Below, piece after piece: positions 47,356 to 57,080 of a stretch of DNA of 64,000 bases (its first letter is position 1; each line of letters starts with the position of its first letter). The notes under the pieces are model-generated. The model was not told the origin of the DNA. It searched no databases and was given only the letters and a program-made list of their open reading frames with translations. Source of the stretch: Candidatus Nitrosopumilus sp. (GTDB lineage: Archaea > Thermoproteota > Nitrososphaeria > Nitrososphaerales > Nitrosopumilaceae); the NCBI GenBank assembly GCA_029255365.1, contig JAPFQF010000052.1, forward strand, positions 100,906 through 164,905, in the 5' to 3' direction. The position numbers and the translations under genes are program-made.

Positions 47356-50025
47356 TCATCCTAAAATCATTGATTTTGCTTTGGCTATTGCCTGCTCTTT
47401 TTTAGATGTGTCCTTTCCTCCACCTTGAGCAAATTTAGCGTCCCCTCCACCAGAACCGCCTAGAATTGAGGCTATTTCCTTAGCTATCTCCCCTGCATTT
47501 ACGCCTGAATCTACCCCTGCATACACCATAATTCTAACAGTTGGACCTGATTCAAAAATTCCACAAAATGCAGCTGTACCATCTTTGGCAACTAGTTTCT
47601 TTCCAAAGTTTTGATGGAAATAATCATCATAATTCTCACTTGATGTAAAACAGATTTTATTTTTAATTGTAATATTATCAATCTCTCCTGATTCTCCAGT
47701 TAGAATTTTCTCTAGTAATATTGGAATTTGCTCTCTTGCTTTGTCTTTATTTTCTTCTCTTTGTTTTTCTAATTTTTCTTTAGCAATATCATCTACAGCT
47801 TGTTTCTTTGATTCTTCTTCTTGGTCTTTTACATACTGATACGCTGTTGGTCCTGAGACAAACTCTATACGAACTACACCGTCTTGAATTCGCTTAGTCT
47901 TTGTAATTTTGATTAACTCTATATCACCAGTTCTTTTCACATGTGTTCCACCACATGCTTCAATGTCTTTATCCTCAATTGATACTATACGTACAGATTT
48001 TACTGGAACTACACCGCCCTGATAAATTCTAAATCCATACTTTTGTTCTGCAGTTCCTCTATCGTAATAGTCAATGTTTACTGGATAATTTTCTTTTACC
48101 ATTTGATTAGCTGCATCTTCAATTCTCTTTACTTCATCATCCGTCAGTGAAGAGTGATGCGTGATGTCTAGTCTAGCATGATCATGGTCTTTAAACGCAG
48201 AGTGCTGCCAAATCCATGAACCAAGAATCTTACGCGATGATGCGTTGATAATGTGAGTGCTGGTATGATTTTTAGTAATGTTTGCACGTCTTGTTTCATC
48301 CACCTTACAAGATACCGTATCACCTTCTTTTGGAACTCCACCTTTTATCTTGTGAACAATAATGTGTGCATGTTTATCCACATCAACTACTTCAAATCCT
48401 GCGATACTACCATGGTCTGGTTCTTGCCCTCCCCCTCTTGCGTAAAATGACGTTCTGTCAAGTACTACCATGTCATCAAAGACTTTGATTACTTTGGCAT
48501 CAAACTCCATCGGGTCATCTTTGTAAAACAGGACCTCTGTTTCAGGCAGCTCGTCTAGCGGAAGTTCTGTGATTGACTTTTTCTTTTCAGACTGGTGCAA
48601 ATCAGATAGTTTAGAGTAAAATTGTGATGGGATTTCAGAAATTGCATCAATTTCTTTGAGGTATTCAGGTGTAATTCCATCTGATTCGTATAGTGTGATG
48701 AGTTCATCAACTGTTGGTACGCCTTTATCACGAATCTTTTCTGCCTTTTTCTTCATGTGAACTTTAGACTCCTCATATCTTGATGCTTCTAGTTTTAGAA
48801 TTGTCTTGACATCTTCTCTTCTCTCATCTAACTCTGGATAGGTATCTTTGAGATAATCAATATGTGCATCAATTAATTCATCAATGTCTAATTTCACATT
48901 CAATCTGTTAATTGTTCCATTAATTCTTCGCAACATCATTCTGAGATTATACCCCCCACCAACATTGCTTGGCAATGCACCATCAGCAATTGCAAAAATT
49001 AATGTCCTGAGATGATCAGCAATTAGATACATTCCTTCAAGTGGTGTTATTGTTTTGTTCAGTTGATCCTCTGTAATTCCTGCATTTTTCACTGCAAGAC
49101 GTCTTACTTTATTCAGGTCATCGAAATGATCAATCTCTTTTGCAATTTCTGTAAAGTATTTTTTTAGCATTTCTGAATCAGAATCAATTCCAATCTTTTC
49201 AAAAAGTATCTGATTAACAGGACCAAAACAACAGTCATACGCAGTAGGTGTTCCATTGGTAATCCATGCAAATCTCTCTAGTCCTGCACCCATGTCAATG
49301 ACTCTCTGGTCAAGTGTAGTGTGTTGTCCTAGTTCTCCTTGGAATTCGGTGAATACGGCATTTCCTAATTCCAATCCCCTGACAAAATACTCTAGTGAAG
49401 GACCAAAAGAGCCACCACCTGCCCAAACATCCTCTACAAATACGACTTCTTCTTTTTTAATTCCAAACTGATCAGTTAACAATCTAAAATCCAAATCCAC
49501 ACATTCATCCTTCCAATATCCTCCCAAATCAGGAACACTGTGTTGTCCAATCATGCAGAAACTTGAAAAGTGTCTACCAGTAACTCCAACGTTTTCTAAA
49601 TCTTTGAAACGCAAACAAGTTTGTGGAACTATTAGTGGGTTTGCAGGAAATTCAAAGACTACCTTACTTCCCATTATTCTTTGAAAATCAACAACTGATG
49701 CAATTGTAAAAAACAAATCATCTCGCCATCTACAAACTACGGGATATCTGCTAATTGATGTGTGGTTATTTTTTACAAAAAATTCTTCAACTTGTTTCCA
49801 TGCTTGTGTATAATCAAATCTCTTAACTGTTGGAGGATCACCGATAAAAGAATACGTATCTGTTCCATCATCTGGACACAAATTTCTATCTGCATTTAGA
49901 GTCCAAAAGAATCTGCCACATTTTGAACAAGCTTTTCTAATAAATCCCTGCTCTTGGAACAGTTTGACATTATAGTATCTCTCAGGATCTGCCGAAAACT
50001 CTTTTAGAATCTCTTTTTTATCCAA
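47356..50025 (-). CDS. alaS: Alanyl-tRNA synthetase
   Basis: VEEFFVKNNHTSISRYPVVCRWRDDLFFTIASVVDFQ; editing motifs NHTSTHIINASSRK and ACGGTHVKRTGDIELIK. Confidence 0.97.
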   Translation of the reverse strand: MDKKEILKEFSADPERYYNVKLFQEQGFIRKACSKCGRFFWTLNADRNLCPDDGTDTYSFIGDPPTVKRFDYTQAWKQVEEFFVKNNHTSISRYPVVCRWRDDLFFTIASVVDFQRIMGSKVVFEFPANPLIVPQTCLRFKDLENVGVTGRHFSSFCMIGQHSVPDLGGYWKDECVDLDFRLLTDQFGIKKEEVVFVEDVWAGGGSFGPSLEYFVRGLELGNAVFTEFQGELGQHTTLDQRVIDMGAGLERFAWITNGTPTAYDCCFGPVNQILFEKIGIDSDSEMLKKYFTEIAKEIDHFDDLNKVRRLAVKNAGITEDQLNKTITPLEGMYLIADHLRTLIFAIADGALPSNVGGGYNLRMMLRRINGTINRLNVKLDIDELIDAHIDYLKDTYPELDERREDVKTILKLEASRYEESKVHMKKKAEKIRDKGVPTVDELITLYESDGITPEYLKEIDAISEIPSQFYSKLSDLHQSEKKKSITELPLDELPETEVLFYKDDPMEFDAKVIKVFDDMVVLDRTSFYARGGGQEPDHGSIAGFEVVDVDKHAHIIVHKIKGGVPKEGDTVSCKVDETRRANITKNHTSTHIINASSRKILGSWIWQHSAFKDHDHARLDITHHSSLTDDEVKRIEDAANQMVKENYPVNIDYYDRGTAEQKYGFRIYQGGVVPVKSVRIVSIEDKDIEACGGTHVKRTGDIELIKITKTKRIQDGVVRIEFVSGPTAYQYVKDQEEESKKQAVDDIAKEKLEKQREENKDKAREQIPILLEKILTGESGEIDNITIKNKICFTSSENYDDYFHQNFGKKLVAKDGTAAFCGIFESGPTVRIMVYAGVDSGVNAGEIAKEIASILGGSGGGDAKFAQGGGKDTSKKEQAIAKAKSMILG

Positions 50026-50103
50026 CGATGAGCCTGCTATTTTCCAATATTAAGAATTGTCTATTAATGATACATTAAATACACTATGGGATGATATCCA
50101 TTC

Positions 50104-50613
50104 ATGTTTGGCAAGAAACCTGTTCTGAAAGAAGGTACTCCGATTTTCTCTATTAAAAAAAATGGTGAATTCAACGATTTTATTTTTGGCATAGTCACCG
50201 GCGTTGACGGAAGAAAAGTTGGCGTTAATGGAATTATTGTAAATCCGATAGGGCTGAAAAATAAGATTGCTCAGGGAAAAACTGGGGAGCGTTCTAAGGA
50301 AATTCTTGAACATCCAACTCCGGACAATGTCGTCTTGGCTTTGGTGTATAGAATTGAACATGAAAATTATGCCGAAGTGTTGGATCTTGATGTTGATAAA
50401 TGCGACATTCTTCCCCCAAAAATTTACGGAATGTTGGATAACTGGATTCGTGAATCAATACCTGAATTCATCAATGCTGTTTTGTCTTTGCCTCCTGGTT
50501 CCGAAAGGGATGAGGCAAAACGGGTTTTGAAGCACAGGATGGATACTTTGACTGATGCCACTTTGAAGAGAACCCTGTATGCTGTTTGTAGAAGTCTCAA
50601 AATCCTGAACTAG
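50104..50613 (+). CDS. Conserved hypothetical protein
   Basis: 169 aa coding-like ORF, no recognised family. Confidence 0.6.
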   Translation: MFGKKPVLKEGTPIFSIKKNGEFNDFIFGIVTGVDGRKVGVNGIIVNPIGLKNKIAQGKTGERSKEILEHPTPDNVVLALVYRIEHENYAEVLDLDVDKCDILPPKIYGMLDNWIRESIPEFINAVLSLPPGSERDEAKRVLKHRMDTLTDATLKRTLYAVCRSLKILN

Positions 50614-50678
50614 GTTTTCAATTTTTAGGCGTAACTTCTCAATAGTTTTATATTATGCCATGAGAAAATCTCGATACA

Positions 50679-50963
50679 ATGGAATATGTTTACGCTGCTT
50701 TACTTCTTCACAAACTAGACAAAGAAGTTAACGAGGCAAACCTCACATCAGTTGTCAAAGCATCTGGTGTCGACGTTAATGAAGCCCAAGTTAAATCACT
50801 AGTTGCAGCCTTAGCCGATGTTAACATCGATGAGGCAGTTAAAGCCGCCCCAGTAGCAGTTGCATCAGCACCAGCAGCAGCAGCCCCGGCAAAAGAAGAA
50901 AAGAAAGAAGAATCTAAAAACGAAGAAGCAGCCATGGAAGGATTGTCTTCCCTATTTGGCTAA
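50679..50963 (+). CDS. rpl12: 50S ribosomal protein L12 (archaeal P1)
   Basis: [45 protein letters not shown]; Ala-rich hinge; [13 protein letters not shown] tail. Confidence 0.97.
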   Translation: MEYVYAALLLHKLDKEVNEANLTSVVKASGVDVNEAQVKSLVAALADVNIDEAVKAAPVAVASAPAAAAPAKEEKKEESKNEEAAMEGLSSLFG

Positions 50964-51044
50964 GCAACTTTTTATTTTCACAATTCACTTTTGATCTTTA
51001 TTTTTATCAAGTCTTAATTAGCAATAGCTCGGAGTTTGCATAGG

Positions 51045-51677
51045 ATGGTAGACTTTTCCTTTCCAATTGACGGTTTCATTAGCATTCTGGATTATCTGGG
51101 TACGATAGCTTTTGCAGTTACGGGAGCTTCCAAGGCAATTGCACACAAGGCAGACATCTTTGGAATTATTGTGCTGGCCACAGTAGTTGGAGTGGGCGGT
51201 GGGGTGACTCGCGATGTAATTTTTGGCAGGTTCCCTGCTGCTTTTTCAGATCCTATCTATGTCGCCATAACTGCTGTTGTCGGAATTGCGATGTTCTTTC
51301 TTTTCTCACGACTCAAAAAGAAAATGAATATTTGGCTAGTCTTTGATGCGGTGGGGCTGGGCGTGTTTTCAATTTTGGGTGCGTCAATTGCATACCATAT
51401 AGTCGGATTGAATTTTCTTCCAATGCTGTTTGCAGGAATGATTACGGCTATTGGCGGCGGAATTCTCAGGGATATTTTTGTAAGGGAGATTCCAATAGTG
51501 TTTGTAAAAGAAGTATATGCCGTTGCATCGATAATCGGAATCGTAGTTTTTTATGCGGTTCTCTCATCTGGTGTCGATGTAAACGCTGCATCAATAATTG
51601 GAATTGTTGCGGCAACTGGAATAAGGTTGCTTGCAATAAGGTATAATTGGAATCTTCCTAGGGTTAGAGAGACTTAG
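51045..51677 (+). CDS. TRIC/UPF0126-family membrane channel
   Basis: DYLGTIAFAVTGASKAIAHKADIFGIIVLATVVGVGGGVTRDVIFG and GMITAIGGGILRDIFVREIPIVF duplicated motif. ATG at 51045. Confidence 0.88.
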   Translation: MVDFSFPIDGFISILDYLGTIAFAVTGASKAIAHKADIFGIIVLATVVGVGGGVTRDVIFGRFPAAFSDPIYVAITAVVGIAMFFLFSRLKKKMNIWLVFDAVGLGVFSILGASIAYHIVGLNFLPMLFAGMITAIGGGILRDIFVREIPIVFVKEVYAVASIIGIVVFYAVLSSGVDVNAASIIGIVAATGIRLLAIRYNWNLPRVRET

Positions 51678-52540
51678 GCTGGGGTGTAATCTTTTGCCTG
51701 GGCTGCAACTGATTTTGCTTGGGAATCTGCTTTTTGTAGAATTTGTTCCTTTGTTTCATCTGTCATAAATCCTGACTCGATAGATACAGAACGTGCAGAT
51801 TGGTATGCTTTGCTGAGAATCTGTGAGACGTTCTCTGCAGTAACATATCCAGCTTCAATTGATAGTGACATTGCTTCTTGATGAAATTGAGTGAATGCAT
51901 TTCTGATTTTCTGGACATCTATCATCATTTCTTCTTCAGTATATGCGACTCCTTCCTCTAATGCTGAATACAGTGAAATTCCTGCTTCCACTGGTTTGAT
52001 GTCTAATTTGCCTAGAAGTGATGCTAATTTTTCATTAATTGCCGCTCCCTTTAGAACCGGAGTGGTGTCTTTTGAAATCCAAATGGTTCCCTGATCAATC
52101 TTGGTAGGGATTCCCGCCTCTTTGAATTCTGTAAGCATTGGACCTGGTGCAATTCCCGTGTTCTTTGCAGGAACAACTATGTCGAAACTTGCGATATCCC
52201 CGCCTCTTGCCGCCATCATTATTTTGTTTTTGGCGAGAAGAACGTTTAGCCTGAATGGTGACATGTCTGTAAATAGAAACATGCATTGTCCTGTTAGCTT
52301 GTCTGCAATGTCTTTGACTCCGGGGATGTCGAGTTTTTCAAATACCTTCTTTGCAACTTTGTCTTTGATGCTGAAAAATAATACCTCTCCTGAAAGTGTT
52401 TTTCTTAATGGAAGAATTTGAGATGACCTGACTTTTTTCATTTTGATTACAGCTAGAACTTTGTATTTTTTTGGCAGCTCTTGTAATTGCTGATACATTT
52501 GGGTTTTTCGTTTAGGATAGCTTGTTCTATTCTCATGCAT
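51674..52540 (-). CDS. rpl10: 50S ribosomal protein L10 (P0)
   Basis: Archaeal P0: ISIKDKVAKKVFEKLDIPG..., FIVVPAKNTGIAPGPMLTEFKEAGIPTKIDQGTIWISKDT. Confidence 0.95.
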   Translation of the reverse strand: MHENRTSYPKRKTQMYQQLQELPKKYKVLAVIKMKKVRSSQILPLRKTLSGEVLFFSIKDKVAKKVFEKLDIPGVKDIADKLTGQCMFLFTDMSPFRLNVLLAKNKIMMAARGGDIASFDIVVPAKNTGIAPGPMLTEFKEAGIPTKIDQGTIWISKDTTPVLKGAAINEKLASLLGKLDIKPVEAGISLYSALEEGVAYTEEEMMIDVQKIRNAFTQFHQEAMSLSIEAGYVTAENVSQILSKAYQSARSVSIESGFMTDETKEQILQKADSQAKSVAAQAKDYTPA

Positions 52541-53195
52541 ATTTCTTCTTGACCTCTTGTGCTTGTTTTATTGGCTTACCCATTGTGGTTTTAATTAAAA
52601 TTTTTCTCATGTTCTTCTCCCCGTTTGGCAATTTCTTTTCAATTGCATTTAGAACTGTATGTGCGTTAATTACCAAATCCGAATCTTCCATGGACACATC
52701 TCCAATTTTAGATGATACCGATAATGATGCTCTTGATCTTACTTTGATGCATGATCTGAATCTCTCTAAAAATGCTTCAATGGATGCATCAAAAGGAACC
52801 GGCGTTGGCATCTTTCCTCTTGGACCTAAAAGCTGACCTAAAGTTTTACCGACAACTGGCATGATTTTTGTATCTGCTAAAAAGAAATCATGTTTGTTGA
52901 TGAATTTTCTGGATTCTCTTTTGTTATTTCCATATTTTTCTAATTCTTCTGTTCCGATAACCGTGTCTGCTTTTGCTGCTTTTGCCTTTTGGTTCATGTC
53001 CCCTGTGGCAATTATGCAAACGGTTGCTGGAGAGCTTGTCTTTGGAAGCTGAACAACTTCGTTAATTGCAAACCCTTTCTTTACGTCGATATCCTTGAAA
53101 GTGATGATTAATTCTATGGATTGTTTGAATTTTCTCTCTTTTGTTGCGGCTCTTGCCTGTTTTACCATTTCAATAAGCTGAGCATCTGAAATCAT
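52533..53195 (-). CDS. rpl1: 50S ribosomal protein L1
   Basis: FLADTKIMPVVGKTLGQLLGPRGKMPTPVP. Confidence 0.97.
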   Translation of the reverse strand: MISDAQLIEMVKQARAATKERKFKQSIELIITFKDIDVKKGFAINEVVQLPKTSSPATVCIIATGDMNQKAKAAKADTVIGTEELEKYGNNKRESRKFINKHDFFLADTKIMPVVGKTLGQLLGPRGKMPTPVPFDASIEAFLERFRSCIKVRSRASLSVSSKIGDVSMEDSDLVINAHTVLNAIEKKLPNGEKNMRKILIKTTMGKPIKQAQEVKKKYA

Positions 53196-53362
53196 TACGA
53201 AACATTTTCTAGAAAACCTACTTAAAATCGTTTAGAGATTGAGTTTTTTGCTAATCATTTATTTTAAAAAATTACATATTTTCACTATGATTATTATAAT
53301 TAAGGTGGAAATTGTACCGAAAGCCTACATATATTAAATCAAAACCAGATTTTTTGAACACG

Positions 53363-53818
53363 ATGCATCGATTTGATGACTTGGATATGAAACTGCTTTA
53401 TGAATTGACTGCAGATGGCTCAATTTCCGTTCCCACACTGTCAAAAAAACTCGGAATCAATGCTTCTGTTCTTTACAGTAGAATTAAGAGATTGATGAAG
53501 AAAAAACTCATCAAAAAGTTCACTATTGAAATTGATGACTCGCTCCTGGGAATAGGGGTAAAAGCATCTGTTGGAATAAACAGGGACCCCAAGTTCAAGG
53601 ATGAAATTCACAAGCAATTCATGCAAACTGCCGAGATTGTATCAATCTCGGAAATAACTGGTCGATTTGATATCATGATTAATGTCTATGCTAAGAATCT
53701 CGAGGATCTCCATACCATAGTGATTGAAAAAATCGGAAAAATTGATGGCATTCAAAATACTGAAACCTTTGTAGAGTTACAAAAAACCGATAAAGATCCT
53801 ACGTACTTAATTCAATGA
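53363..53818 (+). CDS. Lrp/AsnC-family transcriptional regulator
   Basis: FDDLDMKLLYELTADGSISVPTLSKKLGINASVLYSRIKRLMKKKLIKKFTIE wHTH plus RAM domain. Probable ATG at 53363 within the longer ORF from 53312. Confidence 0.88.
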   Translation: MHRFDDLDMKLLYELTADGSISVPTLSKKLGINASVLYSRIKRLMKKKLIKKFTIEIDDSLLGIGVKASVGINRDPKFKDEIHKQFMQTAEIVSISEITGRFDIMINVYAKNLEDLHTIVIEKIGKIDGIQNTETFVELQKTDKDPTYLIQ

Positions 53819-54298
53819 TTATTTGAATTTTTCATCCCATTTGCCTTCGGTTACTTCGGCAGTAATTTCTTTTGGAGTCTTTCCTTCTACCTTGATTCCT
53901 AATGCTAGACAAGTTCCAATGATTGTCTTTGCAACTGATTTTAGTGATGAAGCATATGATTTGTCAAGTTTTGTGTTTGCAACCTTTACAATTGAATCCA
54001 TAGTCACATCTCCAACCCATTCACTACCTGATGCTCCTGAACCTTTTTGAAGTCCTGCTTCTTTCAGAATGAGGGCGGCAGCTGAAGGAATTCCGATTTC
54101 AATTTCATATTTTTTTGTATCCGTATTGACAGTTACTGTCACTGGAACTTTCATTCCTTCGAAATCCGCTGTTTTGTCATTAATTGCTTTAATGATTTCC
54201 ATAATGTTAACTCCTAGAGGGCCTAATGCTGGACCTAATGGTGGACCTGCTGATGCTCCTCCGCCTGTTACAAGTGCTGATACTTTTTGTTCTCCCAT
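53819..54298 (-). CDS. rpl11: 50S ribosomal protein L11
   Basis: VSALVTGGGASAGPPLGPALGPLGVNIMEIIKAIND. Confidence 0.97.
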   Translation of the reverse strand: MGEQKVSALVTGGGASAGPPLGPALGPLGVNIMEIIKAINDKTADFEGMKVPVTVTVNTDTKKYEIEIGIPSAAALILKEAGLQKGSGASGSEWVGDVTMDSIVKVANTKLDKSYASSLKSVAKTIIGTCLALGIKVEGKTPKEITAEVTEGKWDEKFK

Positions 54299-54333
54299 GT
54301 TAAATCAAACTCAAATTGAAAATTTAATCCTTC

Positions 54334-54792
54334 CTAAGCTCCGATAGACAGCTTTAGGTAGTTTGCGTCTACTGTGACTGGTAATTGATACGATGCATCT
54401 AACAAAACTACTGTTGCCTCTTCTTTATCTACGTCAATTCTGGTAATTGTCGCTTTCATTCCTTTGAACGGCCCGCCTGTAATCTCTACTATGTCATCTA
54501 CTGCTAATTGTGAAACTGTTGATTTCTTGATCAGATATCCTTCGATATCTTTGAATTCCAATTCTCCTCTTAGTTGACCTCGAATGTGTCTGACTCCTTC
54601 AACTGCTAGATATGCATCGCTGGGATTGATTGCCTCAACTACCACATATCCCTTCAAATCGCTTACCCAAAACACTGACTGAATGTTGATTTTATTTGCA
54701 TTTGCCTTTGCTTCCAATAATCTCATGACAACCTTTTCCTGTCCTCCTGTTGTTCTAATTGCAAACAAGTGTGATTTTATTTCTTCAGACAT
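54334..54792 (-). CDS. spt5: Transcription elongation factor Spt5/NusG
   Basis: LFAIRTTGGQEKVVMRLLEAKA...; KOW region VDDIVEITGGPFKGMKATITRIDVDKEEATVVLL. Confidence 0.95.
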   Translation of the reverse strand: MSEEIKSHLFAIRTTGGQEKVVMRLLEAKANANKINIQSVFWVSDLKGYVVVEAINPSDAYLAVEGVRHIRGQLRGELEFKDIEGYLIKKSTVSQLAVDDIVEITGGPFKGMKATITRIDVDKEEATVVLLDASYQLPVTVDANYLKLSIGA

Positions 54793-54794
54793 TA

Positions 54795-54968
54795 TTAATT
54801 ACCAAATGTAAGTACAGAAAAGACAAACTGAATTGTAAAACCAATAGCTCCTACTCCTGCTATTCCTAACAAAACGAGTCTAAGGTGTTGCTGATACTCA
54901 TCTTTGTCTGGCTTTTTAGCCATTTTCATAGTGTTGGCCATGTTTTTCAAAGTCTGCCTAGGGTTCAT
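54795..54968 (-). CDS. secE: Protein translocase subunit SecE (Sec61 gamma), 57 aa
   Basis: Hand translation: MNPRQTLKNMANTMKMAKKPDKDEYQQHLRLVLLGIAGVGAIGFTIQFVFSTFGN. Single TM, directly upstream of spt5; below ORF-track length cutoff. Confidence 0.9.
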   Translation of the reverse strand: MNPRQTLKNMANTMKMAKKPDKDEYQQHLRLVLLGIAGVGAIGFTIQFVFSVLTFGN

Positions 54969-55007
54969 TGCTGGAAATTAATAAGGTGTCCTTATATCTC
55001 TTATCTC

Positions 55008-55784
55008 ATGGAGTTGCTGGTTGCGTATCAAGATGACCCTGCAGGTCGCAATATGACAAAATTTCTTTCCAAAGACATGACGCAAGACGGCGATGTTTTT
55101 CGCGGAAAATATTATGATCTTGTAGTTATTCCAACACCTACCATTTCTGCTGATTGGCTGGAAGAAAAATATGATTATGATGGATTTGTTTTTCTATCAA
55201 AACATGCTGCTGAGTCTGGGGTTCTAGCTTTGACATGTCACAGTACTGGAAATTTTTCCACTGCAAAATTTGGCGGAAATGACAAACAAGTGGCCATTCC
55301 AAAGCCCGGCTTTCAAAAAACATATCTTCAAACTTTAAAGAAAAATCAACCGAAATTTCCTGGTTTTCAAATTACTATAGAGGCAACCCATCACGGGCCC
55401 ACCGCCCTGACAAAACCGTCGATATTTGTCGAAATTGGCACTACTGAAAAGCAATGGACTGACGAGCCTCTGTGCAACTCTGTTGCCGAATTGGTCCACA
55501 AAGTAATGTCCGAACCGATTAAAGAATATCCTGCAGCAATTTGTTTCGGCGGAACCCACTATCCTTCAAAATTTACAAATGAACTGCTGGATGGGGAATA
55601 TGCCCTTGGCACAGTTATTCCAAAACATGCATTAGGCGAACTAGACGAAAAATTATTTTCTCATATTCTGACACAAAACAATGTCGCAAAATATGCTCTT
55701 TTAGACTGGCGCGGGTTGGGATCTCACAAACAAAAAGTACTTGATCTTCTCAAATCCACAGAACTTGAGGTTATCAAACTGTGA
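55008..55784 (+). CDS. dtdA: D-aminoacyl-tRNA deacylase, archaeal DtdA type
   Basis: HSTGNF, TIEATHHGPTALTKPSIFVEIGTTEKQW, ICFGGTHYPSKFT. ATG at 55008 (track start 54885 too early). Confidence 0.9.
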   Translation: MELLVAYQDDPAGRNMTKFLSKDMTQDGDVFRGKYYDLVVIPTPTISADWLEEKYDYDGFVFLSKHAAESGVLALTCHSTGNFSTAKFGGNDKQVAIPKPGFQKTYLQTLKKNQPKFPGFQITIEATHHGPTALTKPSIFVEIGTTEKQWTDEPLCNSVAELVHKVMSEPIKEYPAAICFGGTHYPSKFTNELLDGEYALGTVIPKHALGELDEKLFSHILTQNNVAKYALLDWRGLGSHKQKVLDLLKSTELEVIKL

Positions 55785-56080
55785 ATCTTCAACAAAAGAT
55801 TTACAAAAAAGTACTTGAAGTTCCTAAAGGGCAAATTACAACTTATGGCGAATTAGCAAAATCTGTGGGGCTGAAAAATGGCCAACGTGCGGTTGGAAAA
55901 ATAATGAACAAAAACCCCTACCCTGTGATTATTCCTTGTCATAGAGTTGTAATGTCTACTGGAAAAATTGGCGGATATGCCTACGGGGTACATGTTAAAA
56001 CTAAGATGCTTGGTGATGAGGGAATTAAAATTCAAAATGGCAAAATTGTGGATTTAGAAAATATCATTTATAGATTCTAA
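55781..56080 (+). CDS. Methylated-DNA-[protein]-cysteine methyltransferase/ATL family
   Basis: VPKGQITTYGELAKSVGLKNGQRAVGKIMNKNPYPVIIPCHRVV with active-site PCHRV. Confidence 0.94.
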   Translation: MNLQQKIYKKVLEVPKGQITTYGELAKSVGLKNGQRAVGKIMNKNPYPVIIPCHRVVMSTGKIGGYAYGVHVKTKMLGDEGIKIQNGKIVDLENIIYRF

Positions 56081-56538
56081 TCTTTTCGTTTTTCTATAAT
56101 TTCTTCCATCAGGAGTATGAGGTGTGCTTTGTTTCTAACGGTATTTCCACCTACTTTCTTGTAAAGAATCCAAAATTCCGGATTGGTCAAATCTTTTCTG
56201 TCTTTTGCAATTTTCAATAATCTTCTCAATGATCTGACTTTTGCGACATAGACTTCTTTCTTGCCCACTCTTGCACCTTTACTACCCTGTTTGGACCCTT
56301 GAGTTGTACCTCTTTTATTTCGCTGGTCTTTCTTTTCCTGTGCTCTTCCTCTTGATGTGCCTGTAAATGGTTTAATTTTGATTGTGTTTGCTGTAATTAG
56401 ACTTCTGATGTTTTGTCTTGTAATTGCATCTGCAATATCATCTAGATGGTCTGTATCAAATTTAATCCTGTGAACTCCAACACCAGTAACTCTGGCTGCA
56501 AGTCTTTTTTTAGCTCTAAGATTTACTACCAATTGCAC
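56077..56538 (-). CDS. rpl19e: 50S ribosomal protein L19e
   Basis: LRAKKRLAARVTGVGVHRIKFD...; basic C-terminus. Confidence 0.93.
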   Translation of the reverse strand: MQLVVNLRAKKRLAARVTGVGVHRIKFDTDHLDDIADAITRQNIRSLITANTIKIKPFTGTSRGRAQEKKDQRNKRGTTQGSKQGSKGARVGKKEVYVAKVRSLRRLLKIAKDRKDLTNPEFWILYKKVGGNTVRNKAHLILLMEEIIEKRKD

Positions 56539-56920
56539 TCACTCTCGCGTTAAAAATTTTAAATTTCTGTTCAATTGCTTTGACTATGATTTCTTTTCTC
56601 TTTTTAGTACCGACACTGTGGCCAAATCTGACACCATCTGTCTTTGGATTTAATTTTTCTAAATCATTCAAGTTGAAAACTAGATTATCTGTAAATCCTG
56701 AAGGATGTAACCCTCTTGCATCTTTTGGTCCACCATATCCAACTTTAACAAGACCTGGACGACCCCTGCCTTTTTGTTTTCTTTGATGGTGATCAATACC
56801 TTTTGGTTTTCTCCAGTTAGTTTGAAGCCTAACATAACGCCAACTTTCAGGTCTGACAAAGTCTGGCTTGTGTTCCTTAGCCTCTTGTCTCTTTGCAAGC
56901 AGTTCTTTGTTGATCGTCAT
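56516..56920 (-). CDS. rpl32e: 50S ribosomal protein L32e
   Basis: WRKPKGIDHHQRKQKGRGRPGLVKVGYGGPKDARGLHPSGF. Confidence 0.95.
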   Translation of the reverse strand: MTINKELLAKRQEAKEHKPDFVRPESWRYVRLQTNWRKPKGIDHHQRKQKGRGRPGLVKVGYGGPKDARGLHPSGFTDNLVFNLNDLEKLNPKTDGVRFGHSVGTKKRKEIIVKAIEQKFKIFNARVSAIGSKS

Positions 56921-57080
56921 GAAGTTGAGTCTTGAATTTTGGAATAAATACGTTCCTAGATGAAAAAAAAATTCTCTATAAGAAAAAGATAATAAGGAAA
57001 CTTAAGGCGGATCGAATACTTATGACCAAGCCTGGTACTGACAAAATCATTTTTGGGGGCGTAGTTTTCTGACTCAAATC

